A stretch of 64,000 nt of DNA from Cellulomonas palmilytica (GTDB lineage Bacteria > Actinomycetota > Actinomycetes > Actinomycetales > Cellulomonadaceae). The position numbers were made by a program, and so were the translations under genes. This document shows, piece by piece, positions 7,709 through 18,144 of this stretch. Under the pieces are notes generated by a model, which was not told where the DNA came from, made no database searches, and worked only from the letters and a program-made list of their open reading frames with translations. Positions within the stretch are counted from its first letter, which is position 1; every line of letters starts with the position of its first letter. The stretch is from assembly GCF_021590045.1 (NCBI RefSeq), contig NZ_CP062221.1, positions 3,038,001-3,102,000 on the forward strand. The letters are read 5' to 3'.

Positions 7709-8592
7709 GCGACCCGCTGCTCGACCACCTGCGCGCGACCGCGCACGACACCGCGCCCGAGCCCGGCCCGGCGCTCGACCCCGCCCTCGTCCTGTCGCGC
7801 GGCCGCCGCCGGCGTCGCACCCGGTACACGGTCGGCGCCGTCGCCGGCGTCGCCGCGTTCGCCACCGCCCTCGCGGTCGGCGCACCGCTGCTCGACCGCG
7901 CCGACGGCACGCTCGACCCGGCCTCCGCACCGTCCGCCACGGCCACCGTCCGGTCGCTCGAGACCGCCGAGCCCACCGCCCCCGAGACCGCGCAGGCCGT
8001 CCCCGCCACCCCGCCGGAGCCCGTCGACCTCGGGTACGACACCCGCGCCGTCGTGGGCCCCGGCGCCGACGGCTACCTGGGCGCACCGGGCGGCGTCAAG
8101 GTGTGGCTGCGCTCCACGGACCGCACGGACGTGTTCGACCTCAGGCTCGAGTTCCTCAACGGGCACGTCTTCCAGTCGCCGATCGGGCACGACGAGCCGC
8201 TCGAGGACCGTTCACGCGAGTACTACCACCTGAGCTACCGCTCGGCCGACTCCCCGGACGACGAGGAGCCCCAGAACGCTCTGGCCTCTCCGCGCGTGGT
8301 CGTCGGGCACCTCGGCAAGGGCGGCGGGGCAGCACCCCGAGCTGCGGTCATCACGAGCCCGACCACCGCGGCCGAGCTCCCACTGTTCCAGGTCCCCGGC
8401 TCGGACCGGTGGTTCTACGTCATCTGGGAGGGTGAGAACCGCGTCGAGGGGCTCGGCCAGCGCGTGGTGATCCGCCGGGCGGACGGCAGCTACGAGATCG
8501 GGAGCTGCAGCTCGCGGCACCTCGAGGACACGTGCGAGGTCGAGGACCACGAGACGTGGATGGAGGACCTCGCGCGCGAGGTCCTCGAGTGA
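7705..8592 (+). CDS. Putative membrane partner of the second sigma factor
   Basis: A 295-residue single-pass membrane protein that I cannot assign to a named family. A short cytoplasmic segment with a basic SRGRRRRRTR stretch (about 32-41) precedes one membrane helix (YTVGAVAGVAAFATALAVGA, about 42-61). An Ala/Pro/Thr-rich linker and an extracytoplasmic domain with GGVKVWLRSTDRTDVFDLRL follow. Two cysteines near the C-terminus (IGSCSSRHLEDTCEVED) could form a disulfide. Start and gene order mirror the 5317 gene, including the ATGA overlap with a sigma gene, so it is probably a divergent counterpart. Because the upstream sigma gene carries a stop codon, this gene may have lost its partner and its translational coupling. 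Confidence 0.6.
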   Translation: MSDPLLDHLRATAHDTAPEPGPALDPALVLSRGRRRRRTRYTVGAVAGVAAFATALAVGAPLLDRADGTLDPASAPSATATVRSLETAEPTAPETAQAVPATPPEPVDLGYDTRAVVGPGADGYLGAPGGVKVWLRSTDRTDVFDLRLEFLNGHVFQSPIGHDEPLEDRSREYYHLSYRSADSPDDEEPQNALASPRVVVGHLGKGGGAAPRAAVITSPTTAAELPLFQVPGSDRWFYVIWEGENRVEGLGQRVVIRRADGSYEIGSCSSRHLEDTCEVEDHETWMEDLAREVLE

Positions 8593-8602
8593 ACCACTAG
8601 CA

Positions 8603-8649
8603 CACGACGAGGCCCGTCCCCGGGTGATTCGGGGACGGGCCTCGTCGTG
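8603..8649. terminator. Strong bidirectional intrinsic terminator
   Basis: A perfect 19-bp stem (8603-8621 with 8631-8649, CACGACGAGGCCCGTCCCC arm) with a 9-nt loop. It lies between the convergent anti-sigma-like gene and glyS. Confidence 0.85.
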
Positions 8650-8673
8650 GTGCAGGGCCGCGCGGGCCCGGGG

Positions 8674-10059
8674 TCAGGCGCCCAGGAGACGCGGCGCGAG
8701 GTAGGACGTGACCTGGTCGAGCGCCACGCGCTCCTGCGTCATGTCGTCGCGGTGGCGGATCGTCACGGCCTGGTCGTCGAGGGTGTCGAAGTCGACCGTG
8801 ATGCAGAACGGCGTGCCGATCTCGTCCTGGCGGCGGTAGCGGCGGCCGATCGCACCCGCGTCGTCGAAGTCGACGTTCCAGCTCTTGCGCAGCTCGGCCG
8901 CGAGGTCACGCGCCTTGGGCGAGAGCTGCTCGTTGCGCGACAGCGGGAGCACCGCGGCCTTGACCGGTGCGAGGCGCGGGTCGAGCTTGAGCACGACGCG
9001 CGTGTCGACGCCGCCCTTGGTGTTGGGGGCCTCGTCCTCGGCGTACGCCTCGACGAGGAACGCCATGAGCGAGCGGGTCAGACCCGCGGCCGGCTCGATG
9101 ACGTACGGCACGTATCGCTCGTTCTTGGCCTGGTCGAAGAACGACAGGTCCTGACCGGAGTGCTCGGTGTGCGTCGACAGGTCGAAGTCGGTGCGGTTCG
9201 CGATGCCCTCGAGCTCGCCCCACTCGCTGCCCTGGAAGCCGAACCGGTACTCGATGTCGACGGTCCGCTTCGAGTAGTGCGACAGCTTCTCGGCCGGGTG
9301 CTCGTAGTGCCGCAGGTTCTCGCGGTCGATGCCCAGGTCGACGTACCAGTCGGTGCGGAAGTCGATCCAGTACTGGTGCCACGTCTCGTCGGTACCGGGC
9401 TCGACGAAGAACTCCATCTCCATCTGCTCGAACTCGCGCGTGCGGAAGATGAAGTTGCCGGGCGTGATCTCGTTGCGGAACGACTTGCCGATCTGGCCGA
9501 TGCCGAACGGGGGCTTCATGCGCGCGGCGGTGTAGACGTTCTTGAAGTTCACGAAGATGCCCTGGGCCGTCTCGGGCCGCAGGTAGTGCAGGCCCGACTC
9601 GTCCTCGACCGGGCCGAGGTACGTCTTGAGCATCATGTTGAAGTCGCGGGGCTCGGTCCACTCGCCCTTGGTGCCGCAGTTCGGGCACGGCACGCCCGCG
9701 AGGCCGCCCTCGGCCGCGCGGCCCTTGCGCTCCTCGAACTCCTCGAGCAGCTGGTCCTCGCGGAACCGCTTGTGGCAGCTCAGGCACTCGGTCAGCGGGT
9801 CGGTGAACACCCCGACGTGGCCCGAGGCCACCCAGACCTGGCGGGGCAGGATCACCGACGAGTCGAGGCCGACGATGTCGTCACGGCTCGTGACCATCGC
9901 ACGCCACCACTGACGCTTGATGTTCTCCTTGAGCTCGACGCCGAGCGGCCCGTAGTCCCACGCGGAGCGGGTACCGCCGTAGATCTCGCCGCTCGGGAAC
10001 ACGAAACCTCGCCGCTTGGCGAGGGAGACGACGGAATCCAGACGCGAAGGTGCTGCCAC
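8674..10059 (-). CDS. glyS: Glycine--tRNA ligase
   Basis: A 461-residue class II alpha2-type glycyl-tRNA synthetase that charges tRNA-Gly with glycine. The N-terminus [20 protein letters not shown] and [17 protein letters not shown] is diagnostic. A zinc-type insertion contains CLSCHKRF and CPNCGTKG (about 93-130). Class II motif 2 is seen in [20 protein letters not shown], and the C-terminal anticodon-binding domain begins near [12 protein letters not shown]. Start is GTG 10059 with GGAGAG seven bases upstream. It is monocistronic, closed by the terminator at 8603-8649. Length and motifs are normal for the family. Confidence 0.96.
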   Translation of the reverse strand: MAAPSRLDSVVSLAKRRGFVFPSGEIYGGTRSAWDYGPLGVELKENIKRQWWRAMVTSRDDIVGLDSSVILPRQVWVASGHVGVFTDPLTECLSCHKRFREDQLLEEFEERKGRAAEGGLAGVPCPNCGTKGEWTEPRDFNMMLKTYLGPVEDESGLHYLRPETAQGIFVNFKNVYTAARMKPPFGIGQIGKSFRNEITPGNFIFRTREFEQMEMEFFVEPGTDETWHQYWIDFRTDWYVDLGIDRENLRHYEHPAEKLSHYSKRTVDIEYRFGFQGSEWGELEGIANRTDFDLSTHTEHSGQDLSFFDQAKNERYVPYVIEPAAGLTRSLMAFLVEAYAEDEAPNTKGGVDTRVVLKLDPRLAPVKAAVLPLSRNEQLSPKARDLAAELRKSWNVDFDDAGAIGRRYRRQDEIGTPFCITVDFDTLDDQAVTIRHRDDMTQERVALDQVTSYLAPRLLGA

Positions 10060-10269
10060 GGCGGTGCTCTCCAGGTGTTCGACGCCCGCCGCTGGGTGCT
10101 GCGGGCTGGGGTGTGACCGAAGTCCGCGCGCGTCACGCTCGACGCCGCACGGAGCCCGCCCAGGCTACCGGTCCCGCGGCCGTGGCCTGCCACCCGATCG
10201 TCCCTGGCGGAGCCGGGTCACGACCGGCGTCGCACCCCGGCACCGCCCGCTCCGGCGTGCGGCGCGCCC

Positions 10270-10617
10270 TCAGGACTGCGAGACGCAGAACTGGTTGCCG
10301 TCCGGGTCCGCGAGGACGGTCCACGTGAACCCACCCTCGGTGTGCGTGTCGACGTACGTGGCGCCGTCCGCGACGAGCCGGTCGACCTCCGCCCTGGCGT
10401 CCTGCGCCGACAGGTCCAGGTGCACGCGGTTCTTGCCGGGCGTGACCGCGTCGACCTTCTGGAAGCCGACGCGCGCGACGCCCGTGACGTCGACCGCGAC
10501 GACGAACCAGCCGTCCGCCTCGTCGCGCACCTCGCCGCCGAGCTGACGCGCCCACCAGGTCGCCAGCGCCACCGCGTCCGTCGTGTCGAACGTGACCATC
10601 TCCACCGTGAGTGCCAT
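10270..10617 (-). CDS. VOC-family (glyoxalase-like) protein
   Basis: A 115-residue single-domain vicinal-oxygen-chelate fold protein. It has the two beta-alpha-beta-beta-beta modules expected, with the typical actinobacterial phrases VALATWWARQLGG near the N-terminus, KNRVHLDL in the middle and FTWTVLADPDGNQFCV at the end. Such proteins are often called glyoxalase/bleomycin-resistance-like, but their substrates are mostly unknown and nothing here specifies one. ATG 10617 gives a complete fold. It lies between glyS and an XRE-cupin regulator on the same strand, with about 90 bp to the regulator and 210 bp to glyS. Confidence 0.8.
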   Translation of the reverse strand: MALTVEMVTFDTTDAVALATWWARQLGGEVRDEADGWFVVAVDVTGVARVGFQKVDAVTPGKNRVHLDLSAQDARAEVDRLVADGATYVDTHTEGGFTWTVLADPDGNQFCVSQS

Positions 10618-10707
10618 GCGCCCACCGTAGGGGCCGGCACCGACACGCAGGCGCAGGTCAGCGCGCCGAGGTCGGCGGGCCGATCGCCGGGTCGGGTCGG
10701 CGCGGGG

Positions 10708-11301
10708 TCACTGCGTGCCGTCGCCCCGCCTGGTCCGGGCGCGCACGTGCATGCGCTCGCCCTGCGGCCCGAACAGCGTCAGGAGCTCGGTCGGCCCCGG
10801 GCCGGGGTTGAGCAGCGCGTGCGGGGTGCGCGTGTCGAACTCCGCGACCTCGCCCTCGGCGAGGACCAGGTCACGGTCGCCCAGCAGCAGCCGCAGGCGG
10901 CCCGTCAGCACGTAGACCCACTCGTGCCCCTCGTGCACCTTGAGCCCGCCGTGCGGGGCGCTCTCGACCGGCAGGACCACCTTGTACGCCCGCATCCCGC
11001 CGGGCCGGCGGGTGAGCGGCACGTACGTGCGCCCACGCCGGTGGATCGGCGTGGCGTGCACGCGCGGGTCGCGGGACTCGGGCGCGCCGACGAGGTCGTC
11101 GAGCGCGACGCGGTGCAGGCGCGCGAGCGGGAGCAGCAGCTCGAGCGTCGGGCGGCGCTGGCCCGCCTCGAGGCGCGAGAGCGTGCTGACCGAGATCCCG
11201 GTCTCCTCCGCGACCGCCGCGAGCGTGAGGTCCCGGCGCTGGCGCAGCGCCCGCAGCCGAGGACCGACGCCGGCGAGCACGTCGTCCGTCATGGCCGCCA
11301 T
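10708..11301 (-). CDS. XRE-cupin transcriptional regulator
   Basis: A 197-residue regulator with an N-terminal helix-turn-helix of the XRE/Cro type (about 14-68: LRALRQRRDLTLAAVAEETG, then ISVSTLSRLEAGQRRPTLEL) and a C-terminal cupin domain (about 115-180: HGGLKVHEGHEWVYVLTGRL, then LAEGEVAEFDTRTPHALLNP). Such proteins typically sense a small ligand through the cupin and control neighbouring metabolic genes. It is divergent from the oxidoreductase/methyltransferase fusion, and a palindrome at 11303-11319 touches its own start, which suggests autorepression. ATG 11301 is used; a second in-frame ATG at 11292 lies further from the palindrome and is equally plausible. Confidence 0.88.
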   Translation of the reverse strand: MAAMTDDVLAGVGPRLRALRQRRDLTLAAVAEETGISVSTLSRLEAGQRRPTLELLLPLARLHRVALDDLVGAPESRDPRVHATPIHRRGRTYVPLTRRPGGMRAYKVVLPVESAPHGGLKVHEGHEWVYVLTGRLRLLLGDRDLVLAEGEVAEFDTRTPHALLNPGPGPTELLTLFGPQGERMHVRARTRRGDGTQ

Positions 11302-11302
11302 G

Positions 11303-11319
11303 TTGCCAGTCTGGCAACG
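11303..11319. promoter_or_regulatory. Palindromic operator for the XRE-cupin regulator
   Basis: GTTGCCAG (11303-11310), T, CTGGCAAC (11312-11319) is a perfect inverted repeat. An additional half-site CTTGCCAG follows at 11323-11330. It sits in the 89-bp divergent interval and abuts the regulator's start codon, so binding should block the regulator and could act on the fusion gene at 11391. The match to this regulator is inferred from position. Confidence 0.65.
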
Positions 11320-11390
11320 ATCCTTGCCAGACCGTCGCCCACGGGTGGACGGTTCCGGCAGACCGCAGCACCGGGAGGCAGGAGCCCACG

Positions 11391-11450
11391 ATGACGAACG
11401 ACACGACGAACGACACGACGGACGACACGACGGACGAGACGACCGACGAG
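11391..11450. repeat. ACGACGGACGAC-type short repeat at the fusion gene's 5' end
   Basis: A run of imperfect 9-12 bp repeats (ACGAACGACACG, ACGGACGACACG and relatives) encodes the low-complexity start MTNDTTNDTTDDTTDETTDE. It looks slippage-derived and lies outside the flavoprotein fold. Confidence 0.7.
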
Positions 11451-13070
11451 TCGAGGGGACGGGCCGCGGCCGACCGGCCCTGGGACGTCGTCGTCGCCGG
11501 CGGCGGTCCGGCCGGTCTCGCGGCGGCGCTCGTGCTGTCCCGCGCCCGGCGGCGCGTGCTCGTCGTCGACGCGGGATCGCCGCGCAACGCCCCCGCCGCG
11601 CACGCCCACGGCTTCCTCACACGCGACGGCATCCCGCCGCGCGCGCTGCTCGCTCACGGCCGCGACGAGGTGCTCGGCTACGGCGGCGAGATCGTGCCCG
11701 GCCGCGTGACGGCCGTCGAGGGCGAGATCGGCGCGTTCACCGTGACGCTCGAGGACGGCACCCGGCACGCGGCGCGCGCGTTCGTGAGCGCCACCGGCGG
11801 GCGCGACACGCTGCCCGACGTGCCGGGCCTCGCGCAGCGGTGGGGTCGCGACGTGCTGCACTGCCCGTACTGCCACGGCTGGGAGGTCGGCGACGGGCGC
11901 GTCGTGGTGGCCGCCGCGGGCCCGCTCGGCGTGCACGCCGCCCTCCTGTGGCGCCAGTGGACGCCGCACGTCACGCTCCTGCGCCCCGACGCCGCACTGC
12001 CTGCCGACGAGGCCGCCCGGCTCGCCGCGCGCGGGGTGCGCGTCGCGCTCGGCCGGCCCGCCGAGCTCGTCGTGACCGACGACCGGCTGACCGCCGTGCG
12101 GTCCGACGCGGACGAGACGCTCGCCGCGGACGCGCTCGTGGTGCGCACCGTGCTCGAGGCCGACGTCGCCCACCTCGCGCCGCTGGGCCTGACGGCCGAG
12201 CCCGTGGAGAGTGCGGGGACGGTCGTCGCGCGCGCCGTGCCCACGGACGCCTGGGGCGGCACGGGCGTGCCCGGCGTGCGCGTCGCGGGCAACGTCTCGG
12301 ACCCGGCCGCGACCGTGCTCGTGTCGGCCGCGCAGGGCGCCACGGTCGCCGGGATGCTCAACGCCGAGCTCGTCGAGCTCGACGCGCGCGAGGCCGTCGA
12401 CGCGTGGCGGCGGCTGACGTCAGGCCCCGACGCGACCTCGGCGTGGTCGCTCGACGCGGACGACTGGGAGGAGCGCTACGGCACCGCGCACGTGTGGAGC
12501 GGTCGGCCCAACGCCGCGCTCGTCGAGCAGACCGCGCACCTGACGCCCGGCACCGCGCTGGACCTGGGCGCGGGCGAGGGTCGTGACGCGGTGTGGCTCG
12601 CGCAGCAGGGCTGGCGGGTCACCGCGGTGGACTTCGCCGCCACCGCGCTCGCACGCGGGGCGCACGCGGCGCAGGACGCCGGCGTCGACGTGCGCTGGGT
12701 GCAGGCGGACCTCGCCACGCTCGACGCGCGGGACCTCGACGGCGACGTGTCGTTCGACCTCGTGACCTCGCACTTCCTGCACCTCGCACCCCAGGCACGC
12801 CGCGGGCACGTGGCGCGCGCCGCGCGGCTCGTCGCGCCCGGCGGCACGCTCCTGCTCGTGCAGCACCACGCGCTCGACCTCGCCGCGCCGCTCGGACGGC
12901 CCGACGACCCGTCGATGTTCCCGGGCGCCGACGAGGTGCGCGACGAGCTGCTCGCGCTCGACGCGTCCTGGACGGTCGAGGTCGCGCTGGCCGTCCCGCG
13001 GCACGCGACGACGCACGACGGCGTCACGGTCACGGTGCACGACGCGGTGCTGCGAGCGCGACGCGCCTGA
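11391..13070 (+). CDS. Fused FAD/NAD(P) oxidoreductase and class I SAM methyltransferase
   Basis: A 559-residue two-domain protein. Residues about 30-335 form a thioredoxin-reductase-like flavoprotein: Rossmann motif VVVAGGGPAGLAAALVLSRA, a CxxC redox pair in HCPYCHGWE (Cys158, Cys161), and the late FAD motif GVRVAGNVSDPAATVLVSAA. Residues about 350-559 form a methyltransferase with motif I LDLGAGEGRDAVWLA (from about 389), VTAVDFAATALARG and the late RAARLVAPGGTLLLVQHH. A Shine-Dalgarno GGGAGG precedes ATG 11391. The first 20 residues are a Thr/Asp/Glu repeat. Similar fusions are known in actinobacteria; the substrate is not. It overlaps the convergent permease gene by 41 bp and is probably controlled by the XRE-cupin protein. 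Confidence 0.85.
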   Translation: MTNDTTNDTTDDTTDETTDESRGRAAADRPWDVVVAGGGPAGLAAALVLSRARRRVLVVDAGSPRNAPAAHAHGFLTRDGIPPRALLAHGRDEVLGYGGEIVPGRVTAVEGEIGAFTVTLEDGTRHAARAFVSATGGRDTLPDVPGLAQRWGRDVLHCPYCHGWEVGDGRVVVAAAGPLGVHAALLWRQWTPHVTLLRPDAALPADEAARLAARGVRVALGRPAELVVTDDRLTAVRSDADETLAADALVVRTVLEADVAHLAPLGLTAEPVESAGTVVARAVPTDAWGGTGVPGVRVAGNVSDPAATVLVSAAQGATVAGMLNAELVELDAREAVDAWRRLTSGPDATSAWSLDADDWEERYGTAHVWSGRPNAALVEQTAHLTPGTALDLGAGEGRDAVWLAQQGWRVTAVDFAATALARGAHAAQDAGVDVRWVQADLATLDARDLDGDVSFDLVTSHFLHLAPQARRGHVARAARLVAPGGTLLLVQHHALDLAAPLGRPDDPSMFPGADEVRDELLALDASWTVEVALAVPRHATTHDGVTVTVHDAVLRARRA

Positions 13071-13650
13071 CGGGTGGCCCGAGAGCCACGCGTCGCACCG
13101 TGACCGCACCGCTGACCGCGGCCAGCACGACGACGCCCGCACCGACCAGCGCGAGCCGACCCGCCCCGAGCCACAGCTCCGCGACGGTGAACGCGTGGTC
13201 CGACGGGACGGCCGCCCACACCGGCAGCAGCGCGCCGTACAGCAGCGACCCGAGCAGGGCACCCGCGAGCCCGTGCGACGCGGACTCGACGACGGTGAGG
13301 CCGAGCACCTCGCGCGGCGTCGCGCCGAGCAGGCGCAGCGTCGCGAGCCGCTCGTCGCGCCGCTCGGCGCCCGCACGGACCGCGGTGCCGCCCAGCATCA
13401 CGAGCGAGACGGCGAGCAGGACCGTCGCGACGAGCGCGAGCCGCACGTCCGGGTCCGCCAGCCACAGCAGCCGCGCCGGACCGGTGGTCCCGGGCGCGGC
13501 GCGGCCCGCGGACGCGAGGCTCACGGCGACCACGCTCGCCGTCAGGGCCGTCGTGACCGCGAAGGCCGCGACCGCGACGGTCGTCGCCACCCGACCGTCG
13601 CGTCCCTCGGCGCGCCGCAGCCGCGGCGCGAGCGCGAGGACGGGGTTCAT
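13030..13650 (-). CDS. Short FtsX-like ABC permease
   Basis: A 206-residue membrane protein with four predicted helices (about 22-48, 69-91, 117-145 and 165-187). The GGTAVRAGAERRDERLATLRLLGATPREVL segment between helices 2 and 3 is typical of the MacB/FtsX permease core, where ERR-E-a-LR-GAT is conserved. It is shorter than usual permeases (commonly 380-850 residues) and has almost no extracytoplasmic domain. Its ATG overlaps the TGA of the ATPase gene, so the two are coupled. The 3' end overlaps the convergent fusion gene by 41 bp. It may be a minimal half-transporter that works as a dimer, or a truncated remnant. Confidence 0.7.
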   Translation of the reverse strand: MNPVLALAPRLRRAEGRDGRVATTVAVAAFAVTTALTASVVAVSLASAGRAAPGTTGPARLLWLADPDVRLALVATVLLAVSLVMLGGTAVRAGAERRDERLATLRLLGATPREVLGLTVVESASHGLAGALLGSLLYGALLPVWAAVPSDHAFTVAELWLGAGRLALVGAGVVVLAAVSGAVTVRRVALGPPVRRVALAAPRRAP

Positions 13651-14384
13651 GCGGTGACCCGCGTGGCGCTCACGTCCGCCGGGGCGACCCGGCCGTCACG
13701 CACGTGGACGCGGCGGTCGCACCACCCGGCCACCCGCGCGTCCCGCGTCACGACGACGAGCGACGCGCCGGTCGCCCGCGTGGCGTCGACCAGGACGCGC
13801 GCCACGTCGCGGCTCGCCTCCTCGTCGAGCAGCCCCGCGGGCTCGTCGGCGAAGACCACGTCCGGCCGCGTCACGAGCGCCCGCGCGACCGCCGCACGCT
13901 GCACCTGCCCGGCGGACATCTCGCCTGGCCGGCACTCCAGCTCGCCGGCCAGGCCGAGACGCGCGAGCCACTGCGCCGCCAGCCCCTCCGCCTGGGCGCG
14001 TGGCTCCCCGTCGAGCATCGCCGCGAGCGCGACGTTCTCGAGCGCCGTCAGCTCGGACAGCAGCTGCCCGTGCTGGAACACGAACCCGAACCGCCCACGC
14101 CGCAGCAGCGCCCGCTCCCGCTCCGACATGCCCTCCACATGCCGGCCGCGCAGCGCCACCGTGCCCTCGTCGGGCGTCAGGATGCCCGCGAGCACGTGCA
14201 GCAGCGTGGACTTGCCCGAGCCCGAGGGCCCCATGACCGCGAGCGCCTCCTCCTCGCCGAGCTCCAGGTCGACGCCCGCGAGCGCGGTCGTCGCGCCGAA
14301 GCGCTTGACGAGGCCCCGAGCCACGAGACGCGGCTGCCCGGGCGTCGTGATCTCGAGGAGCGGGTGCGTGACGGTCGAGGTCAT
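13647..14384 (-). CDS. ABC transporter ATP-binding protein (LolD/MacB type)
   Basis: A 245-residue nucleotide-binding domain of the lipoprotein/macrolide exporter class. Walker A MGPSGSGKSTLL, Q-loop FVFQHGQLLSELTALENV and Walker B DVVFADEPAGLLDEE are clear. The signature reads MSAGQVQRAAVARAL in place of LSGGQ, and the switch region reads VVVTRDARVA where VVTHD is expected, so the H-loop histidine is replaced by arginine. With the short permease downstream (ATGA overlap) it would form a small transporter of unknown cargo. The changed signature and missing switch His may reduce ATPase activity. Confidence 0.85.
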   Translation of the reverse strand: MTSTVTHPLLEITTPGQPRLVARGLVKRFGATTALAGVDLELGEEEALAVMGPSGSGKSTLLHVLAGILTPDEGTVALRGRHVEGMSERERALLRRGRFGFVFQHGQLLSELTALENVALAAMLDGEPRAQAEGLAAQWLARLGLAGELECRPGEMSAGQVQRAAVARALVTRPDVVFADEPAGLLDEEASRDVARVLVDATRATGASLVVVTRDARVAGWCDRRVHVRDGRVAPADVSATRVTA

Positions 14385-14510
14385 GCGCCCAGCCTGGTGC
14401 CGGGTCCGTCGACCGGTCGTCCCTCACGGGTCTCGTCGTCCCCGGGGCACGTGCGACCCTCGGCGGGCCACCCGGTCGGCGTTGTCATCCCCTCGGGGGA
14501 TCTTTCGCGC

Positions 14511-15302
14511 TCAGACCTGCGGGCGGTCGACCGCTCCCCCGTACCGGCGGTCACGACGCGCGTACTCCTCGATCGCACGCCACAGGTGCCGCCGGTCGAC
14601 GTCCGGCCACGGCTCGTCGAGGAACACCATCTCCGCGTACGCCGCCTGCCAGATGAGGAAGTTCGACGTGCGCTGCTCACCCGACGAGCGCACGAACAGG
14701 TCCACGTCCGGCAGGTCCGGCTCGTCGAGGTACCGCGCGAAGACCTTCTCGTTGACACGACTCGGGTTCACCCGGCCCGCCTGCACGTCGCGCGCGAGCG
14801 CCGCGGCCGCATCGGCGATCTCGGCACGACCGCCGTAGTTCACGCACATCGTCAGCGTGCACACGGTGTTGCCCACGGTCCGCCGCTCCGCCTCCTCGAG
14901 CTCCGCGATCACCGAGCGCCACAGCCGCGGGCGCCGGCCCGCCCACCGCACGCGCACACCCCACGACGCCATCTGGTCCCGCCGGCGCCGGATCACGTCA
15001 CGGTTGAAGCCCATGAGGAACCGCACCTCGTCGGGCGAACGGTTCCAGTTCTCGGTCGAGAACGCGTACGCCGAGACGTACTCGACGCCGATCTCGATCG
15101 CCCCCGCGACCACGTCGAGCAGCGACGCCTCGCCCGCCTTGTGCCCCTCGATGCGGCTCAGGCCGCGGGCGTTGGCCCAGCGGCCGTTGCCGTCCATGAC
15201 CACCGCGACGTGCCGGGGCACGAACTGACGCGGGATCGCCGGGGGCCGCGCACCCGAGGGGTGCGGGAACGGGGGCTGCACGCTCGTCGTCACGTCCGCC
15301 AT
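14511..15302 (-). CDS. uppS: Isoprenyl transferase (undecaprenyl-diphosphate synthase type)
   Basis: A 263-residue cis-prenyltransferase that extends farnesyl- or geranyl-diphosphate with isopentenyl diphosphate to the lipid carrier for cell-wall synthesis. The catalytic Asp and diphosphate-binding residues lie in [17 protein letters not shown], followed by [31 protein letters not shown] and the C-terminal [16 protein letters not shown] and [11 protein letters not shown], all family signatures. ATG 15302 is the first Met before this core. It follows recO on the same strand by 55 bp, in the leuA-recO-uppS order. Actinobacteria often have two such enzymes of differing chain length; this one cannot be assigned by sequence alone. 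Confidence 0.93.
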   Translation of the reverse strand: MADVTTSVQPPFPHPSGARPPAIPRQFVPRHVAVVMDGNGRWANARGLSRIEGHKAGEASLLDVVAGAIEIGVEYVSAYAFSTENWNRSPDEVRFLMGFNRDVIRRRRDQMASWGVRVRWAGRRPRLWRSVIAELEEAERRTVGNTVCTLTMCVNYGGRAEIADAAAALARDVQAGRVNPSRVNEKVFARYLDEPDLPDVDLFVRSSGEQRTSNFLIWQAAYAEMVFLDEPWPDVDRRHLWRAIEEYARRDRRYGGAVDRPQV

Positions 15303-15357
15303 TCTGCCGCCCGGACCGGCGCGCGCGGGACGCCGTGGGAGGGGCGGGACCGGTCGG

Positions 15358-16098
15358 CTAGACCCGCTCGACGTGCGGCAGGGAACGCAGGCGGCGCTCC
15401 AGGTGGAACTGGCTGAACGCCGCGACGAGGCCCGCCGCCTCACCCCGGTGCCGCTCCGCGCTCGCGTCGGCGACCACCCAGTCGCCCGAGATCAACGCCG
15501 CGAGCAGCGCGAACGTCTCCGGTGCCGGCGACGCGGACCCCGGCGGGCGGCAGCGCCCGCACACCGCCCCGCCCGACTGGACGCTGAACGCGTGGTGCGG
15601 CCCGGGCTCACCGCAGCGCGCGCAGTCCGCGAAGCTCGGCGCCCAACCCGCGACCGCGAGCGCACGCAGCAGGTACGAGTCGAGCACCAGCCCCGGGGTG
15701 TGCTCCCGGGTCGCGAGCGCCCGCACCGCACCCACGAGCAGCCAGTACTGCTGCAGTGCCGGCTCGTGCTCGGCCTCGACCAGCCGCTCGGCCGTCTCCA
15801 GCATCACCGTGCCGACCGTGTACAGCGCGTAGTCCTCGGCGATCGCCCGGCCGTACGGGCCGAGCGTCTCCGCCTGCGTCACGATGTCGAGGTTGCGGCC
15901 CGTCGAGAGCTGCAGGTCGACGTGCATGAACGGTTCGAGCCGCGAGCCGAACCGCGACGTCGTGCGGCGCACGCCCTTGCCGACCGCGCGCACCTTGCCG
16001 TGCCGGCGGGTCAGGAGCGTGACGATCCGGTCCGCCTCGCCCAGCTTGTGGGTGCGCAGCACGATCGCCTCGTCGCGGTAGAGGCTCACGGGGTCCAT
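15358..16098 (-). CDS. recO: DNA repair protein RecO
   Basis: A 246-residue RecO, which anneals single strands and helps RecR load RecA at gaps. The N-terminal OB fold is seen in [20 protein letters not shown] followed by [21 protein letters not shown] four-Cys zinc site follows at CARCGEPG and CGRC (about 180-203). ATG 16098 yields the start [14 protein letters not shown] 16089 would begin directly at the conserved SLYRDEA and is a good alternative. It lies 31 bp downstream of leuA and 55 bp upstream of uppS on the same strand, so co-transcription is likely. Confidence 0.93.
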   Translation of the reverse strand: MDPVSLYRDEAIVLRTHKLGEADRIVTLLTRRHGKVRAVGKGVRRTTSRFGSRLEPFMHVDLQLSTGRNLDIVTQAETLGPYGRAIAEDYALYTVGTVMLETAERLVEAEHEPALQQYWLLVGAVRALATREHTPGLVLDSYLLRALAVAGWAPSFADCARCGEPGPHHAFSVQSGGAVCGRCRPPGSASPAPETFALLAALISGDWVVADASAERHRGEAAGLVAAFSQFHLERRLRSLPHVERV

Positions 16099-16129
16099 CC
16101 TCCCCCACGCCGCCCACGCAGGGTCGAGG

Positions 16130-18059
<1,930 letters not shown>

Positions 18060-18144
18060 GTCGGTCACCTTACTCCCCCGCCCGGCGGGGTCCGCAAACC
18101 CGTCCCCACCGTCGTGGACACCCCGTTCCGCCCGCGGCCCGCGC

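Noticed and set aside
14487..14501. Hairpin ATCCCC-TCG-GGGGAT downstream of uppS as a terminator.
   Set aside because: Only six base pairs and no U-tract on the uppS strand; too weak to annotate beside the much longer terminators elsewhere.
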